The notes under the pieces were generated by a model that searched no databases, was not told the DNA's origin, and worked only from the letters and a program-made list of their open reading frames with translations. From Nitrospirota bacterium (GTDB lineage Bacteria > Nitrospirota > Thermodesulfovibrionia > Thermodesulfovibrionales > JdFR-88), in NCBI GenBank assembly GCA_021813405.1, contig JAKAKS010000008.1, forward strand, positions 1 to 62,770: a stretch of 62,770 nucleotides of DNA. The letters run 5' to 3'. This document shows positions 6,887 to 15,843 of the stretch, piece by piece. The translations under genes were made by a program, and so were the position numbers. How positions within the stretch are numbered: position 1 is the stretch's first letter; the number at the start of each line of letters is the position of its first letter.

Positions 6887-9534
6887 AAAGCGGCCAGATA
6901 AGAAAGGCGTTCCTCGACTATTTTAAGGAAAAGGCCCATGAAACCGTAAGGAGTTCTCCGCTTATCCCTGCTGAGGACCCAAGCCTTCTTTTTACAAACG
7001 CGGGCATGGTGCAGTTCAAGAAGGTGTTTCTGGGGGAAGAAAGCCGCCCTTACAAGCGGGCCGCAACGTGCCAGAAGTGCATGAGGGCCGGCGGCAAGCA
7101 CAACGATATAGAAAACGTTGGCTACACGGCCAGGCACCATACGTTCTTTGAGATGCTGGGCAACTTTTCCTTCGGTGACTATTTCAAGCGCGAGGCGATA
7201 GGGTTCGCCTGGGAGTTGCTCACAAAAAGGCTCGGCCTTCCGCCTGAAAAGCTGTGGGTAACCGTGTACGAGGAAGACGATGAGGCCGAGATGCTCTGGC
7301 GCGAAGTGGCGGGTATTGCGCCTGAAAGGATTGTGCGGCTTGGGGCCAGGGACAATTTCTGGCAGATGGCCGATACCGGGCCCTGCGGGCCATGCTCCGA
7401 GATAATATACGACCAGGGCGGGGAAGTTGGCTGCGGCAAGCCCGGCTGTGCCGTGGGCTGCGACTGCGACCGCTACCTGGAGATATGGAACCTCGTGTTC
7501 ATGCAATACAACCGGGACGAGGCGGGCAATCTCGCCCCGCTTCCAAGGCCAAGCATAGATACCGGCATGGGGCTGGAGAGGATAGCCGCCGTGCTCCAGG
7601 ACAAACGGAACAATTTTGATACGGACATATTCGCAGGCATCATCTCATCCATAGAAACCATAACGGGGGCCAGGTACGGGGCGGACCCCCGCAAGGACAC
7701 GGCCATCCGCGTGATAGCCGACCATATGAGGGCCATAACTTTTCTTATAGCCGACGGCGTCACCCCTTCCAACGAGGGCCGGGGTTATGTGCTTAGAAGG
7801 ATAATCCGCCGGGCCGCCAGATACGCAAGGAAACTGGATGCCCATGGGGGTAAAGGCCAGGGCGGGCCTGTTCTGTGGAAACTGGTTGATTCCGTTGCGG
7901 GTTTTGCGGCTGATGTGTACCCGGAGATTGGCAAAGAGTCCGCCAACATAAAAAAGACGCTCCGGTTCGAGGAGGAGCGGTTTGGCAACACCCTGGACCA
8001 GGGCATGCGGATACTGGAGGACCTGCTTTCCTCACTGCGCGGTTCCGGCGGCAAACTAATCTCCGGCGCGGAGGTCTTCAAGCTTTACGACACTTTCGGG
8101 TTCCCCGTGGATATAGTGCGCGACGTAGCGTCTGAAGAGGGTTTTACCGTGGACGAGGAAGGGTTTAACGAGGAGATGCGGGCCCAGAAGGAGCGGGCCA
8201 GGGCCTCATGGGTAGTGGAAGAGGGCGCGGCCGAATCCGTTTACAAGGAGCTTGCCTCCGAGGTGGGGCCGGTGGCCTTTGCCGGGTACGACACTCTTGG
8301 CTTCGATACGGTTGTAAAAGCGATAGTGAAACATGGGCATGCGGCCGAGGAGATATCCGAAGGCCAGGAGGCCGAGGTCATCGTTGAACGTACCCCGTTC
8401 TATGCCGAAAGCGGCGGGCAGACCGGGGACACTGGAGTGATCACCACAAGCAATATGGCCGCCAGGGTGCTGGACACCAGAAAGCCGGTTGAGGGCCTTA
8501 CAGTTCAGCATGTCAGGATGGAGCGGGGCCGCCTTAGGGTGTGGGACAGGGTTTCCTGCCATGTGGACGTGGAAAGGCGCGCGGCCATTACGCGCAACCA
8601 TACGGCAACCCACCTGCTGCACGCTGCGCTGAAGGAAGTGCTGGGGGACCATGTAAAGCAGGCCGGCTCCCTGGTGGAACCCGACAGGCTCCGGTTCGAC
8701 TTCACGCATTTCACCGCCCTTACGCCGGAGGAGATAACGGCAGTTGAGGACATTGTAAATTCAAAGGTGCTTGAGGACATGCCGGTAAAAACCGACGTTA
8801 TGCAGACGGACCACGCCATAGCGGCGGGGGCCACCGCCCTGTTTGGAGAGAAATACGGCGATACGGTGCGTGTGGTTGCCGCGGGGGCTTTCAGCCGGGA
8901 GCTGTGCGGCGGCACCCATGTGCAGAGCACCGGAAACATAGGGCTTTTCCTTGTGACTTCCGAGGGCAGCGTTGCCTCCGGGATAAGAAGGATAGAGGCG
9001 ATCACCGGGCTTGGCTCGCTGGCCTTTGTGCGCGACAGGAAGCGTGAATTGAAAGAAATAGCCCAGGCCCTTAAAACGGACAAGCCGCTTGAGAAGGCCC
9101 AGGAGCTTCTGGAGAAGATGAAGGCCCTCGAAAAAGAGATGGAGGGCATCAGGGCCGCGGGGGCGAAGGATATTGCCAAAGACCTGGCTGGCAAAATAAA
9201 GATGGTTGACGGCGTGAAGGTGCTTTCTGAAAAGGTTTCCGGGCAGAACTTTGGCCAGAAGGAACTGAGGGAGCTTGCCGACGTGCTGAGGGACCGCATA
9301 GGCTCCGGCGTGATAATGCTTGCAAACAGCGAGGGCGCCCTGCTGGCCACGGTAACCAAAGACCTTTCAGGCAGGGTAAAGGCCGGGGACATACTTGGGG
9401 AAGTTGCCAGGCTTGCAGGTGGCAGGGGCGGGGGCAAACCAGAGCTTGCCCAGGGCGGCGCCAAGGAGCGTGAAAAGCTGGACAGCGCACTGGAAAAGGT
9501 ATACGATATTGTCGGAAGTGCCCTGAAAAAATAA
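6883..9534 (+). CDS. alaS: Alanyl-tRNA synthetase
   Basis: 883 aa, full length. It charges tRNA-Ala in the cytoplasm and edits Ser/Gly mischarging. The N-terminal class II catalytic core starts IRKAFLDYFKEKAHETV with motif 2 around RHHTFFEMLGNFSFGDYFK. The editing domain carries zinc ligands HTATHLLH (HxxxH) and CGGTH. The C-terminal half has coiled-coil heptads (near residues 715-760) and a glycine-rich C-Ala domain ending GGGKPELAQGG. The start ATG overlaps the stop of the upstream lipoprotein. Long open frames on the opposite strand here are shadows of its codon bias. Confidence 0.98.
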   Translation: MKSGQIRKAFLDYFKEKAHETVRSSPLIPAEDPSLLFTNAGMVQFKKVFLGEESRPYKRAATCQKCMRAGGKHNDIENVGYTARHHTFFEMLGNFSFGDYFKREAIGFAWELLTKRLGLPPEKLWVTVYEEDDEAEMLWREVAGIAPERIVRLGARDNFWQMADTGPCGPCSEIIYDQGGEVGCGKPGCAVGCDCDRYLEIWNLVFMQYNRDEAGNLAPLPRPSIDTGMGLERIAAVLQDKRNNFDTDIFAGIISSIETITGARYGADPRKDTAIRVIADHMRAITFLIADGVTPSNEGRGYVLRRIIRRAARYARKLDAHGGKGQGGPVLWKLVDSVAGFAADVYPEIGKESANIKKTLRFEEERFGNTLDQGMRILEDLLSSLRGSGGKLISGAEVFKLYDTFGFPVDIVRDVASEEGFTVDEEGFNEEMRAQKERARASWVVEEGAAESVYKELASEVGPVAFAGYDTLGFDTVVKAIVKHGHAAEEISEGQEAEVIVERTPFYAESGGQTGDTGVITTSNMAARVLDTRKPVEGLTVQHVRMERGRLRVWDRVSCHVDVERRAAITRNHTATHLLHAALKEVLGDHVKQAGSLVEPDRLRFDFTHFTALTPEEITAVEDIVNSKVLEDMPVKTDVMQTDHAIAAGATALFGEKYGDTVRVVAAGAFSRELCGGTHVQSTGNIGLFLVTSEGSVASGIRRIEAITGLGSLAFVRDRKRELKEIAQALKTDKPLEKAQELLEKMKALEKEMEGIRAAGAKDIAKDLAGKIKMVDGVKVLSEKVSGQNFGQKELRELADVLRDRIGSGVIMLANSEGALLATVTKDLSGRVKAGDILGEVARLAGGRGGGKPELAQGGAKEREKLDSALEKVYDIVGSALKK

Positions 9535-9548
9535 AGGGAGGTCCCCTT

Positions 9549-9899
9549 ATGCTTACCGATATGATCAGAAAGGCCCTGCTGGCGGGGGTGGGCATCCAGG
9601 AAAAATTCAACGACTACCTGGACGACCTTGTAAAAAAAGGCGAACTGAGCCAGACCCAGGCGGCCAAATTTGTTAAGGAATGGACCAGCATCGCCGAAAA
9701 GAGCACCGGCGAAGTCAGCAAAAGCATCAATGAAATGGTTGAAAAGGCCATGCGCAAGATGAACCTGCCCACCGCCGAGGACATTGAGCGGCTTAACAGG
9801 AAGGTGCAGTCGCTTTCCGTGCGGGTAAAAAGGCTTGAGACCAAGGCTGGGGAGCTTTCCGAGAGAACGGCGGAACTGGCGGAAGAAAAGGAAGCCTGA
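9549..9899 (+). CDS. Phasin-like coiled-coil protein
   Basis: 116 aa, mostly helical. It resembles the poly(hydroxyalkanoate) granule-associated/phasin-like family common in Geobacter relatives. The N-terminus MLTDMIRKALLAGVGIQEKF is amphipathic. The C-terminal half (about residues 75-114) is a heptad-rich coiled coil, with leucines in AEDIERLNRKVQSLSVRVKR. No PHA synthase is present in the window, so a role in granule coating is not supported here; a general scaffold role is equally likely. GGGAGGTCC precedes the ATG. It lies between alaS and ubiB in the same direction. Confidence 0.7.
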   Translation: MLTDMIRKALLAGVGIQEKFNDYLDDLVKKGELSQTQAAKFVKEWTSIAEKSTGEVSKSINEMVEKAMRKMNLPTAEDIERLNRKVQSLSVRVKRLETKAGELSERTAELAEEKEA

Positions 9900-9907
9900 C
9901 CCGTTTT

Positions 9908-11608
9908 TTGGACCTGTTCAGATTTAGAAAAACAAGGATATCCAGGGCCCGAAGGGTCCAGCAGATAATAACCGTTTTCCTCGGGCACGGCTTCGGCCGC
10001 CTCATCGACCAGATAAGGCTTGGCCGTTATATCCCGTTTCTAACCAGGCTCCGCAGTTTCGGCCAATGGCCCGCCCTGAAACCTCCCGGCACGGCTGAGC
10101 GCCTCAGGCTTGCTTTTGGCGAGCTTGGGCCAAGTTTCATCAAGCTTGCCCAGATACTTGCCTCCAGGCCGGACCTTATCGGCGAGGAGTTTGCCGATGA
10201 GTTCAGAAAGCTCCAGGACGAAGTCCCCCCGTTTGGCCCGGAAGAGGCCAAACAGATAATTGAGCAGGAACTGAAAAGGCCCGTCTCCCAGATTTTTGCC
10301 AGGTTTGACGAAAACCCTATCGCCGCCGCCTCTATCGCCCAGGTGCATATGGCCACGCTGCCGGACGGAACAGAGGTGGCGGTAAAGGTCCAGCGCCCTG
10401 GAATAAAGGAACAGATAGAGACCGATATAGAGATACTCTCGTTCATCGCCCGGCAGATGGAAAAGTATGTAAGCGAGGCCAGGTTTTTAAACCCAAAGGG
10501 CGTTGTGGAGGAGTTTGCGCGCACCGTCCACAGGGAGATGGATTTTACCGGGGAGGCCAGCAACTGCGAACGCCTCAGCAAAAATTTCGAGGGCAGCCAG
10601 GACGTTTATTTTCCGAAGGTGTATTCTGATTACCTCACTGAAAAAGTGATAGTGCTGGAGCGTATACAGGGCATCAGGATAGACCACAAGCAAGAGCTGG
10701 AAGCGGAGGGGTTCGACACCCGGGCCCTGGCCCGCCTGATGGCCCAGGCGTATTTCAAGATGATCTTCGATGACGGCTTTTTCCATGCGGACCCGCATCC
10801 AGGCAATCTCTTCGTTACAGGCGCCGGCCAGATAGCGTTCATTGATTTTGGCATTGTGGGCAGGGTAAGCGAGGAGTTGCGCAATACGCTTGCCAATACA
10901 TTCATTTCGCTTATAAACCAGGACTTCGACGGCCTTATAGACAGCTATATAGAGCTTGGGTTTGCGCCGCAGGAGGCGGACCTGGACGAGTTCCGCCGTG
11001 CTTTCAGGCGGGACCTGATAGACCTGCTGGAACCCATCTACGGGAAAACACTGGGCGAAATAGATTTCCCTAAATACCTGAGCGCTTTTCTCACCCTGGC
11101 GGTAAGGCACAACCTGCGCATCCCATCCGAACTGCTGCTGATAGACAAATCGCTGCTTATTTTGCAGAGCATCGCGCTTAAGCTGGACCCCGCTTTCGAT
11201 TTCATGGCCGTCTCCGAACCTTACGCGGAGCGTCTGGTGCGGCGCAGATACAATTTCTCCAGCATCGCCGGTGGGCTGAAGCGGGAGTTCATGGAGGCCG
11301 GCGAGTTTGCCTACAAGCTGCCCAGGAATTTAAAGAACCTGATGAACAAGGCGCTCAGAAACGACCTGCATATGAAACTTCACCACCTGGGGCTGGAAAA
11401 CCTTATCAAGGACATGGACCGTTCCAGCAACAGGCTTGCCTTCGCCATGGTAATCTCCGCAATGATAATAAGCGGCTCCATAATGCACGCGATGCAGGTC
11501 CCTCCAAGAATATTCGGCTTGTCCGTGCTTGGGTTTTTAAGCTTTTTCTTCGCCGGCATCCTGGGGATATGGCTGGTCATCTCGATAATCCGGTCCGGCA
11601 GGCTTTAA
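9908..11608 (+). CDS. ubiB: ABC1/UbiB family atypical kinase
   Basis: 566 aa. UbiB/ADCK proteins are membrane-bound protein-kinase-like ATPases that support quinone biosynthesis. The kinase-like core shows the family KxxQ helix (SFIKLAQILASRPDL), the Ala-rich loop AAASIAQVH, the ATP lysine in VAVKVQRPG, the catalytic segment FFHADPHPGNLF, and the metal-binding IDFGIVG. Two C-terminal transmembrane helices (about residues 510-560) anchor it. It starts at a TTG at 9908 with only a weak Shine-Dalgarno; no better start is visible. In anaerobes the partner is likely menaquinone synthesis. It is the last gene before the low-GC island. Confidence 0.9.
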   Translation: MDLFRFRKTRISRARRVQQIITVFLGHGFGRLIDQIRLGRYIPFLTRLRSFGQWPALKPPGTAERLRLAFGELGPSFIKLAQILASRPDLIGEEFADEFRKLQDEVPPFGPEEAKQIIEQELKRPVSQIFARFDENPIAAASIAQVHMATLPDGTEVAVKVQRPGIKEQIETDIEILSFIARQMEKYVSEARFLNPKGVVEEFARTVHREMDFTGEASNCERLSKNFEGSQDVYFPKVYSDYLTEKVIVLERIQGIRIDHKQELEAEGFDTRALARLMAQAYFKMIFDDGFFHADPHPGNLFVTGAGQIAFIDFGIVGRVSEELRNTLANTFISLINQDFDGLIDSYIELGFAPQEADLDEFRRAFRRDLIDLLEPIYGKTLGEIDFPKYLSAFLTLAVRHNLRIPSELLLIDKSLLILQSIALKLDPAFDFMAVSEPYAERLVRRRYNFSSIAGGLKREFMEAGEFAYKLPRNLKNLMNKALRNDLHMKLHHLGLENLIKDMDRSSNRLAFAMVISAMIISGSIMHAMQVPPRIFGLSVLGFLSFFFAGILGIWLVISIIRSGRL

Positions 11609-11786
11609 GACGCTTTTTATGTGCTCACTAAAGGTGCGCGATTTCCACGTTTTTGGATAAACTTGCGCAGGTGCTTGTTTTACGTGAAACCGCTCACATT
11701 AATATCTCTTCGGCAAGATGCGGTGTACCCCTTCTAACGCCCACTCCTGAGTAGGGAAGGTGCGTACTAAAGTACGCCCTAAATCT

Positions 11787-12131
11787 ATGCCTTCCAAAAT
11801 CGCTGTAAAAGGTGTAGAGTACTACCGATATACGGTGGTACATGCTATGGCAATAATGCGTAATGAAAAGGGCTTCGCAATCGTTTGGCAAAGGATTCAA
11901 TCCTGTGCAAGCGAAGAATTTCATACAAAGACGGGCGTATCTTTCTCCTACAGTGCTTTTCGAGGATACGTATCTCTGCATAATACAAATCGGACTATAC
12001 CCATTTCAGATTTCAGAAAAGCTTTCACCCGTATGCCGTCGGAATTGGTAACTACACTAAATGATCTGCAGGGATATGCCTATGTCTGGGGAATTATGAT
12101 GGATCAAAGAATTCGACAAGACTTCTGGTAG
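11787..12131 (+). CDS. Hypothetical protein in low-GC island
   Basis: 114 aa, not recognised. It is a compact soluble protein with aromatic-rich segments (VEYYRYTVVHAMAIMRNEKG, YAYVWGIMMDQ), no signal peptide and no membrane segment. The composition looks like genuine coding sequence, but base composition is much lower in GC than ubiB upstream, suggesting acquisition. A GTG at 11760 would extend it by nine residues, but those overlap a perfect 7-bp hairpin (11762-11768 / 11771-11777), so the ATG at 11787 is preferred. No Shine-Dalgarno is evident. Small orphan genes of this kind are typical of gene-cassette or phage cargo, but I see no attC site. Confidence 0.55.
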   Translation: MPSKIAVKGVEYYRYTVVHAMAIMRNEKGFAIVWQRIQSCASEEFHTKTGVSFSYSAFRGYVSLHNTNRTIPISDFRKAFTRMPSELVTTLNDLQGYAYVWGIMMDQRIRQDFW

Positions 12132-12243
12132 TTTTTCCTCCAGCCGGAAATATTGGGGATGCGTCTCTAATAAATTCGTCCTGGATGGAGGTATAAATTG
12201 AGGCCTCCAGAATTAGGATGTCCCCACAATTAGAAATTTAGAA

Positions 12244-13023
12244 ATGTACCGTTCCTTTAAACTATTGATATTCGCGCTGATAGCCGGCATAGCCATATTG
12301 TCCAGCGTCGTTGCGCTCGCCAATGAGCCGTTTAGAGTGCATAAAGAAAAACAATTCCGGTTTGGATATGTCGGGCCCTGTAATGAGTTTAAAGCGCACA
12401 GTGGTCTTTGCATTTCTGGCACTGAGGATTACGAGCCCTCTCCGGTCTCTTCATCGGGGCAACTTATTACTATTCTGGCTGATAAAGGAGATGGCTTGTG
12501 TTATGCCAAGTCCGGCAGGGCGGTAGATGTCATAAGCTCTATAGGGGATCAGGCTGGAAACAAATTGACAGGCATTACCTGCAAACAACCATTGGGAGAA
12601 GTTGCCGTTGCCGGTTATGTCAAGATTTATAGAAAACTCAATTTCAAGCCGGTAAAGGACGAGGCTTTTATTTCGGCGATTGACGGCAGAATAAGAAAGA
12701 AAGGACTTTTGAATATATTTTATAGGAGCAAAACGAGTTCGGTCGATGTGCTAATCAAGAGGCCCGAAATTTTTCAATATCCATTTCCGGGAAAGAAAGT
12801 CTATTTCGCATTGTATAAAATATCGGGGGATACTCGAATTCTGATAATGAGCATAAATGATCAGTATAAAGTATTGTCTGATATTAAAAATTTTAAAGAT
12901 GGGTGGTGCATGGATTACGGACTGGACAGAGCCTTCCTGTTAAATGGAAAATATTATGTCTGGTTTTCATGGTGTGTTTGCGAAACCGATGGTTGCGGAG
13001 ACGAGATTATCGAGATTAAATAA
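12244..13023 (+). CDS. Hypothetical exported protein
   Basis: 259 aa, not recognised. The N-terminal hydrophobic stretch (about residues 7-27) ending VALANE looks like a signal peptide, so it is probably periplasmic or secreted. The mature part has paired cysteines (near residues 43, 53, 83 and 104) and a Cys-rich tail WFSWCVCETDGCGDE, consistent with disulfide bonds. There are no catalytic motifs that I can name. Base composition is AT-richer than the flanking housekeeping genes, with AAA, ATT and GAT codons common, which fits recent acquisition. No strong ribosome-binding site is visible. The gap 12132-12243 contains nothing else. Confidence 0.6.
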   Translation: MYRSFKLLIFALIAGIAILSSVVALANEPFRVHKEKQFRFGYVGPCNEFKAHSGLCISGTEDYEPSPVSSSGQLITILADKGDGLCYAKSGRAVDVISSIGDQAGNKLTGITCKQPLGEVAVAGYVKIYRKLNFKPVKDEAFISAIDGRIRKKGLLNIFYRSKTSSVDVLIKRPEIFQYPFPGKKVYFALYKISGDTRILIMSINDQYKVLSDIKNFKDGWCMDYGLDRAFLLNGKYYVWFSWCVCETDGCGDEIIEIK

Positions 13024-13087
13024 ATACGAAAATAGAGTCAGCGTCCATTAAGAAGACAACTCAAAGAAAGCACAGGAGGTAAAAAAT

Positions 13088-13276
13088 ATGCAAATCTTAA
13101 AGTCAAAGCTTGAGGACCTTTTGAAGGGGTTGCCCGAAAAAGTCGACGTGGAAGACATCATGTACAGAATATATCTTCTTCAGAAGATCGAGGCTGGGGA
13201 AAAGGATGTTGAGGAGGGCAAAGTGGTTTCTCATAAAGATGCCATTGAAAGGCTCTCGAAGAAATGGCAGAACTGA
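13088..13276 (+). CDS. Antitoxin of ParE-type addiction module
   Basis: 62 aa, acidic and helical (KVDVEDIMYRIYLLQKIEAG, VVSHKDAIERLSKKW). This is the size and layout of the small antitoxins that accompany RelE/ParE toxins: an N-terminal dimerising region and a C-terminal helix ending SKKWQN that would wrap the toxin. The excellent site GGAGGTAAAAAAT lies before the ATG. The 3' end overlaps the toxin start by 13 bp, so the pair is translationally coupled. Antitoxins of this class usually repress their own promoter. Confidence 0.8.
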   Translation: MQILKSKLEDLLKGLPEKVDVEDIMYRIYLLQKIEAGEKDVEEGKVVSHKDAIERLSKKWQN

Positions 13277-13569
13277 GATGGACCGAAAGGGCGCTATCAG
13301 ACCTGGAAGACATTTATGACTATATAGCGTCGGGCTCCGCCGTTTATGCGCGTTATACCATCCAGGATCTGCTTACATCCGGAGAAACTCTTAAAATGTT
13401 CCCTGAGTCTGGCCGTCATCTTCCGGAGTTCCCTGAACTGCCATATAGAGAATTGATTTCGGGTAATTATCGGACCATTTATCGTTTTGATAATGAACGG
13501 AACACGGTTGTAATTATTACGATTGTACACGGCAGCAGATTGCTAAAGGAAACCTATCTTTCGGAATGA
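13264..13569 (+). CDS. ParE/RelE family toxin
   Basis: 101 aa, RelE/ParE fold. Seen in the sequence are the N-terminal WTERALSDLEDIYDYIA, the central FPESGRHLPEFPELPYRELI and the terminal YRTIYRFDNERNTVVIITIVHGSR, in the order typical of ParE-type toxins. ParE members poison DNA gyrase while RelE members cleave mRNA on the ribosome. The RELISGNYRTIYR pattern is closer to ParE, but the target cannot be decided here. It overlaps its antitoxin and sits just left of the IS91-family element. Confidence 0.87.
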   Translation: MAELRWTERALSDLEDIYDYIASGSAVYARYTIQDLLTSGETLKMFPESGRHLPEFPELPYRELISGNYRTIYRFDNERNTVVIITIVHGSRLLKETYLSE

Positions 13570-13813
13570 TTAGGTGCATAGGAGAGCCCAATTCCGGAGC
13601 CCTTACTTATCCCGGTGTCCCTTTCAACCAGTAGAACTAAACCGCTGCGCGGTAGATTCGTTTTCCACGCCTGTTCCGATTAAGACCACGCCTTTTCTTG
13701 TTCGATCCGCATAAAGGCATCCTTCAAGTCTGACCGGCAGTTTTCATACAATCTTCTTTTGATGCGCCGCCCGCATGAGCTGGCGGATTTTTGCTCAAGA
13801 AGGAGATTGTGTC

Positions 13814-14644
13814 ATGGGTGAATTGAGAGATCAGATGATCACGGAGCTTCAGTTGAGGGGGTTTCAAACGAGGACGCAGAGGTCGTATCTGAGAGAAGTA
13901 AGGAATATGGCGCTTTATTTCAACAAGTCTCCGGAACAACTGAGCGAGAACGAGATCAAGGAATACCTGCTTTTTCTTAAAGACAAGAGAGAACTGGCTG
14001 ACGGAACATTCCGGTTTTATTACAGCGGCATAAAATTCCTGTACAAGCAAGTACTGAAACGGGATGTTGTAGAGAGTATCCGCGTCTCCAGGAGGAACAA
14101 AAAGCTCCCTGTTGTTCTGGACCTTTCTGAGGTTGAGGCCCTTTTAGGCGTAACGGAGAATATCAAGCATAAGGCAATCCTGATGCTCACATATTCCGCA
14201 GGGCTCAGGATAAGCGAGACGACCCACCTGAAGATAACCGACATCGACAGCAAACGCATGATGGTGCATGTGCGGCAGGGCAAAAGGGGCAAGGACCGCT
14301 ACACTATTCTGTCCCGGAGGGCCCTTGAGTGCCTGAGGGAATACTGGAGGCAATGTCGTCCGAAGGAGTGGCTGTTCGAGGGGCAGAAAGAAAATACTCA
14401 TATAACCGTAAGCGCCATAAATGGGATTTTCCAGAAAGCCAAAAAACGCGCGGGCATAACAAAGCCGGCATGTGTGCACACCCTGAGGCATTCTTTCGCC
14501 ACCCATCTGATCGAGGCCGGAACGAACCTTCACCATGTCCAGCTGCTCCTGGGCCACAGTTCCCCGAAAACGACAACCGTTTACCTGCACGTGAGCCAGG
14601 TTAATCTTTCGCAGGTAACAAGCCCAATCGATAAAAAGCTTTAG
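13814..14644 (+). CDS. Tyrosine recombinase of IS91-type element
   Basis: 276 aa phage-integrase family protein. It has an N-terminal SAM-like core-binding domain (about residues 1-90) and a catalytic domain with all the expected residues: R in SAGLRISE, K in QGKRGKDRY, HxxR in HTLRHSFATH, H in LLGHSS, and the nucleophile Y in TTTVYLHV. Such recombinases accompany the transposase in one branch of IS91-family elements; their role in transposition is not settled. The start is ATG 13814, 7 nt after AAGGAGA. An upstream in-frame ATG (13775) lies in a GC-rich hairpin and is rejected. The stop is 11 bp before the transposase start. Confidence 0.92.
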   Translation: MGELRDQMITELQLRGFQTRTQRSYLREVRNMALYFNKSPEQLSENEIKEYLLFLKDKRELADGTFRFYYSGIKFLYKQVLKRDVVESIRVSRRNKKLPVVLDLSEVEALLGVTENIKHKAILMLTYSAGLRISETTHLKITDIDSKRMMVHVRQGKRGKDRYTILSRRALECLREYWRQCRPKEWLFEGQKENTHITVSAINGIFQKAKKRAGITKPACVHTLRHSFATHLIEAGTNLHHVQLLLGHSSPKTTTVYLHVSQVNLSQVTSPIDKKL

Positions 14645-14655
14645 AAGCCACGGGG

Positions 14656-15843
14656 GTGCGCGCCTCACACGGGGTTGAGGTGGCGGACATATTCCGCAAG
14701 CACAGCCCTGATTACATGGAATCCCATAAACTTCCGCGCAATCAGCTCAGGGCCATGCGTGCCGTAGAGACATGCAGGACCAAGGAACTGGGCGGCCACG
14801 TGGATGAATGCGACAGTTGCGGCCATTTGGAGATATCGTATAACTCCTGCAGGAACCGCCACTGCCCAAAATGCCAGACCTGGAGAAAAGAAAAATGGAT
14901 CCAGGACCGGGCCGCTGACCTTCTGCCCATCCAGTACTTCCACGTGGTCTTTACCATACCAGCCGAGCTAAATCCCCTTGTTCAGAGAAACCAGAAGGTC
15001 ATGTATAACATCCTTTTCCGCTCGGTATCTGAAACGCTCATAGAACTGGGCAATGATCCCAAGTGGTTGGGTGCGCGCATCGGCTTCATCTCGATCCTCC
15101 ACACCTGGGGACAGAACCTCATGGACCATCCTCATATCCATTGTGTTGTAACCGGCGGAGGTCTGTCCCCTGAAGAGGATAAATGGATATCATGCCGGAA
15201 TGGGTTCTTCATACCCGTCCGGGTGATGTCAGAACTGTTCAAAGGCAAGTTCCTGGATTATCTGAAGGATGCCTATGATAAGCTCGCATTCCCTGGTGTT
15301 ATCGGACACCTTGAAAACCCTCATACCTTCGAGTCTTTCAGAAGACAGTTTTACCATAAGAAGTGGGTTGTCTACTCCAAGCCCCCGTTTAATGGCGCTC
15401 CCGGCGTCCTTCAATACCTTGGCAGGTACACACATAGAATAGCCATCAGCAATGAACGCATCCTGAAACTGGAAGACGGGAAGGTGTCCTTCCGCTGGCG
15501 GGATTACGCGGATGGGGACAAAACCAAGATAATGGACCTTGCAGCCGACGAGTTTATAAGGAGGTTCCTCCTACATGTGCTGCCGGACAGGTTTGTGAAA
15601 ATCCGCCATTTCGGCCTGTTGGCAAACAAACGCCGCAAATACTCTATAGGCCTGTGCCGGTTGCTTCTGGACCTCGGCGAATCAGAAATGAAAGCCAGGC
15701 CGAAGGAGACATGGCAGGAGTGGCTGCTCAGGGTCATGGGTATCGATGTATCAGTCTGTCCCGTCTGCAAAAAAGGCCGGATGATCACAGTGGAGATATT
15801 GGACCCCTCCTGCAATGGGCCCCCAAGGGAATGCCGCATATGA
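14656..15843 (+). CDS. IS91 family transposase (Y2 HUH)
   Basis: 395 aa. The N-terminal zinc-binding domain has a Cys series (CDSCGHLEISYNSCRNRHCP, then CQTW). The catalytic domain has the HUH motif DHPHIHCVVTGG, near residue 158, and the paired tyrosines of a rolling-circle nuclease in YLGRYTHR near residue 255. A short CPVCKKGRM zinc knuckle is near the C-terminus. The full length suggests an intact, potentially active copy. Translation probably starts at GTG 14656, since no ATG is available nearer than the YMESHKLP segment. Enzymes of this family nick at oriIS and replicate the element as a single strand. Confidence 0.93.
   Translation: MRASHGVEVADIFRKHSPDYMESHKLPRNQLRAMRAVETCRTKELGGHVDECDSCGHLEISYNSCRNRHCPKCQTWRKEKWIQDRAADLLPIQYFHVVFTIPAELNPLVQRNQKVMYNILFRSVSETLIELGNDPKWLGARIGFISILHTWGQNLMDHPHIHCVVTGGGLSPEEDKWISCRNGFFIPVRVMSELFKGKFLDYLKDAYDKLAFPGVIGHLENPHTFESFRRQFYHKKWVVYSKPPFNGAPGVLQYLGRYTHRIAISNERILKLEDGKVSFRWRDYADGDKTKIMDLAADEFIRRFLLHVLPDRFVKIRHFGLLANKRRKYSIGLCRLLLDLGESEMKARPKETWQEWLLRVMGIDVSVCPVCKKGRMITVEILDPSCNGPPRECRI

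Noticed and set aside
8505-9464. Long antisense frame within alaS (319 codons)
   Set aside because: Ser/Thr/Pro-rich product of AlaS codon bias; AlaS motifs on the plus strand are unambiguous.
11709-11780. Integron attC site before the 114-aa gene
   Set aside because: A 7-bp hairpin exists but there are no R and L box pairs and no GTTRRRY core site that I can find.
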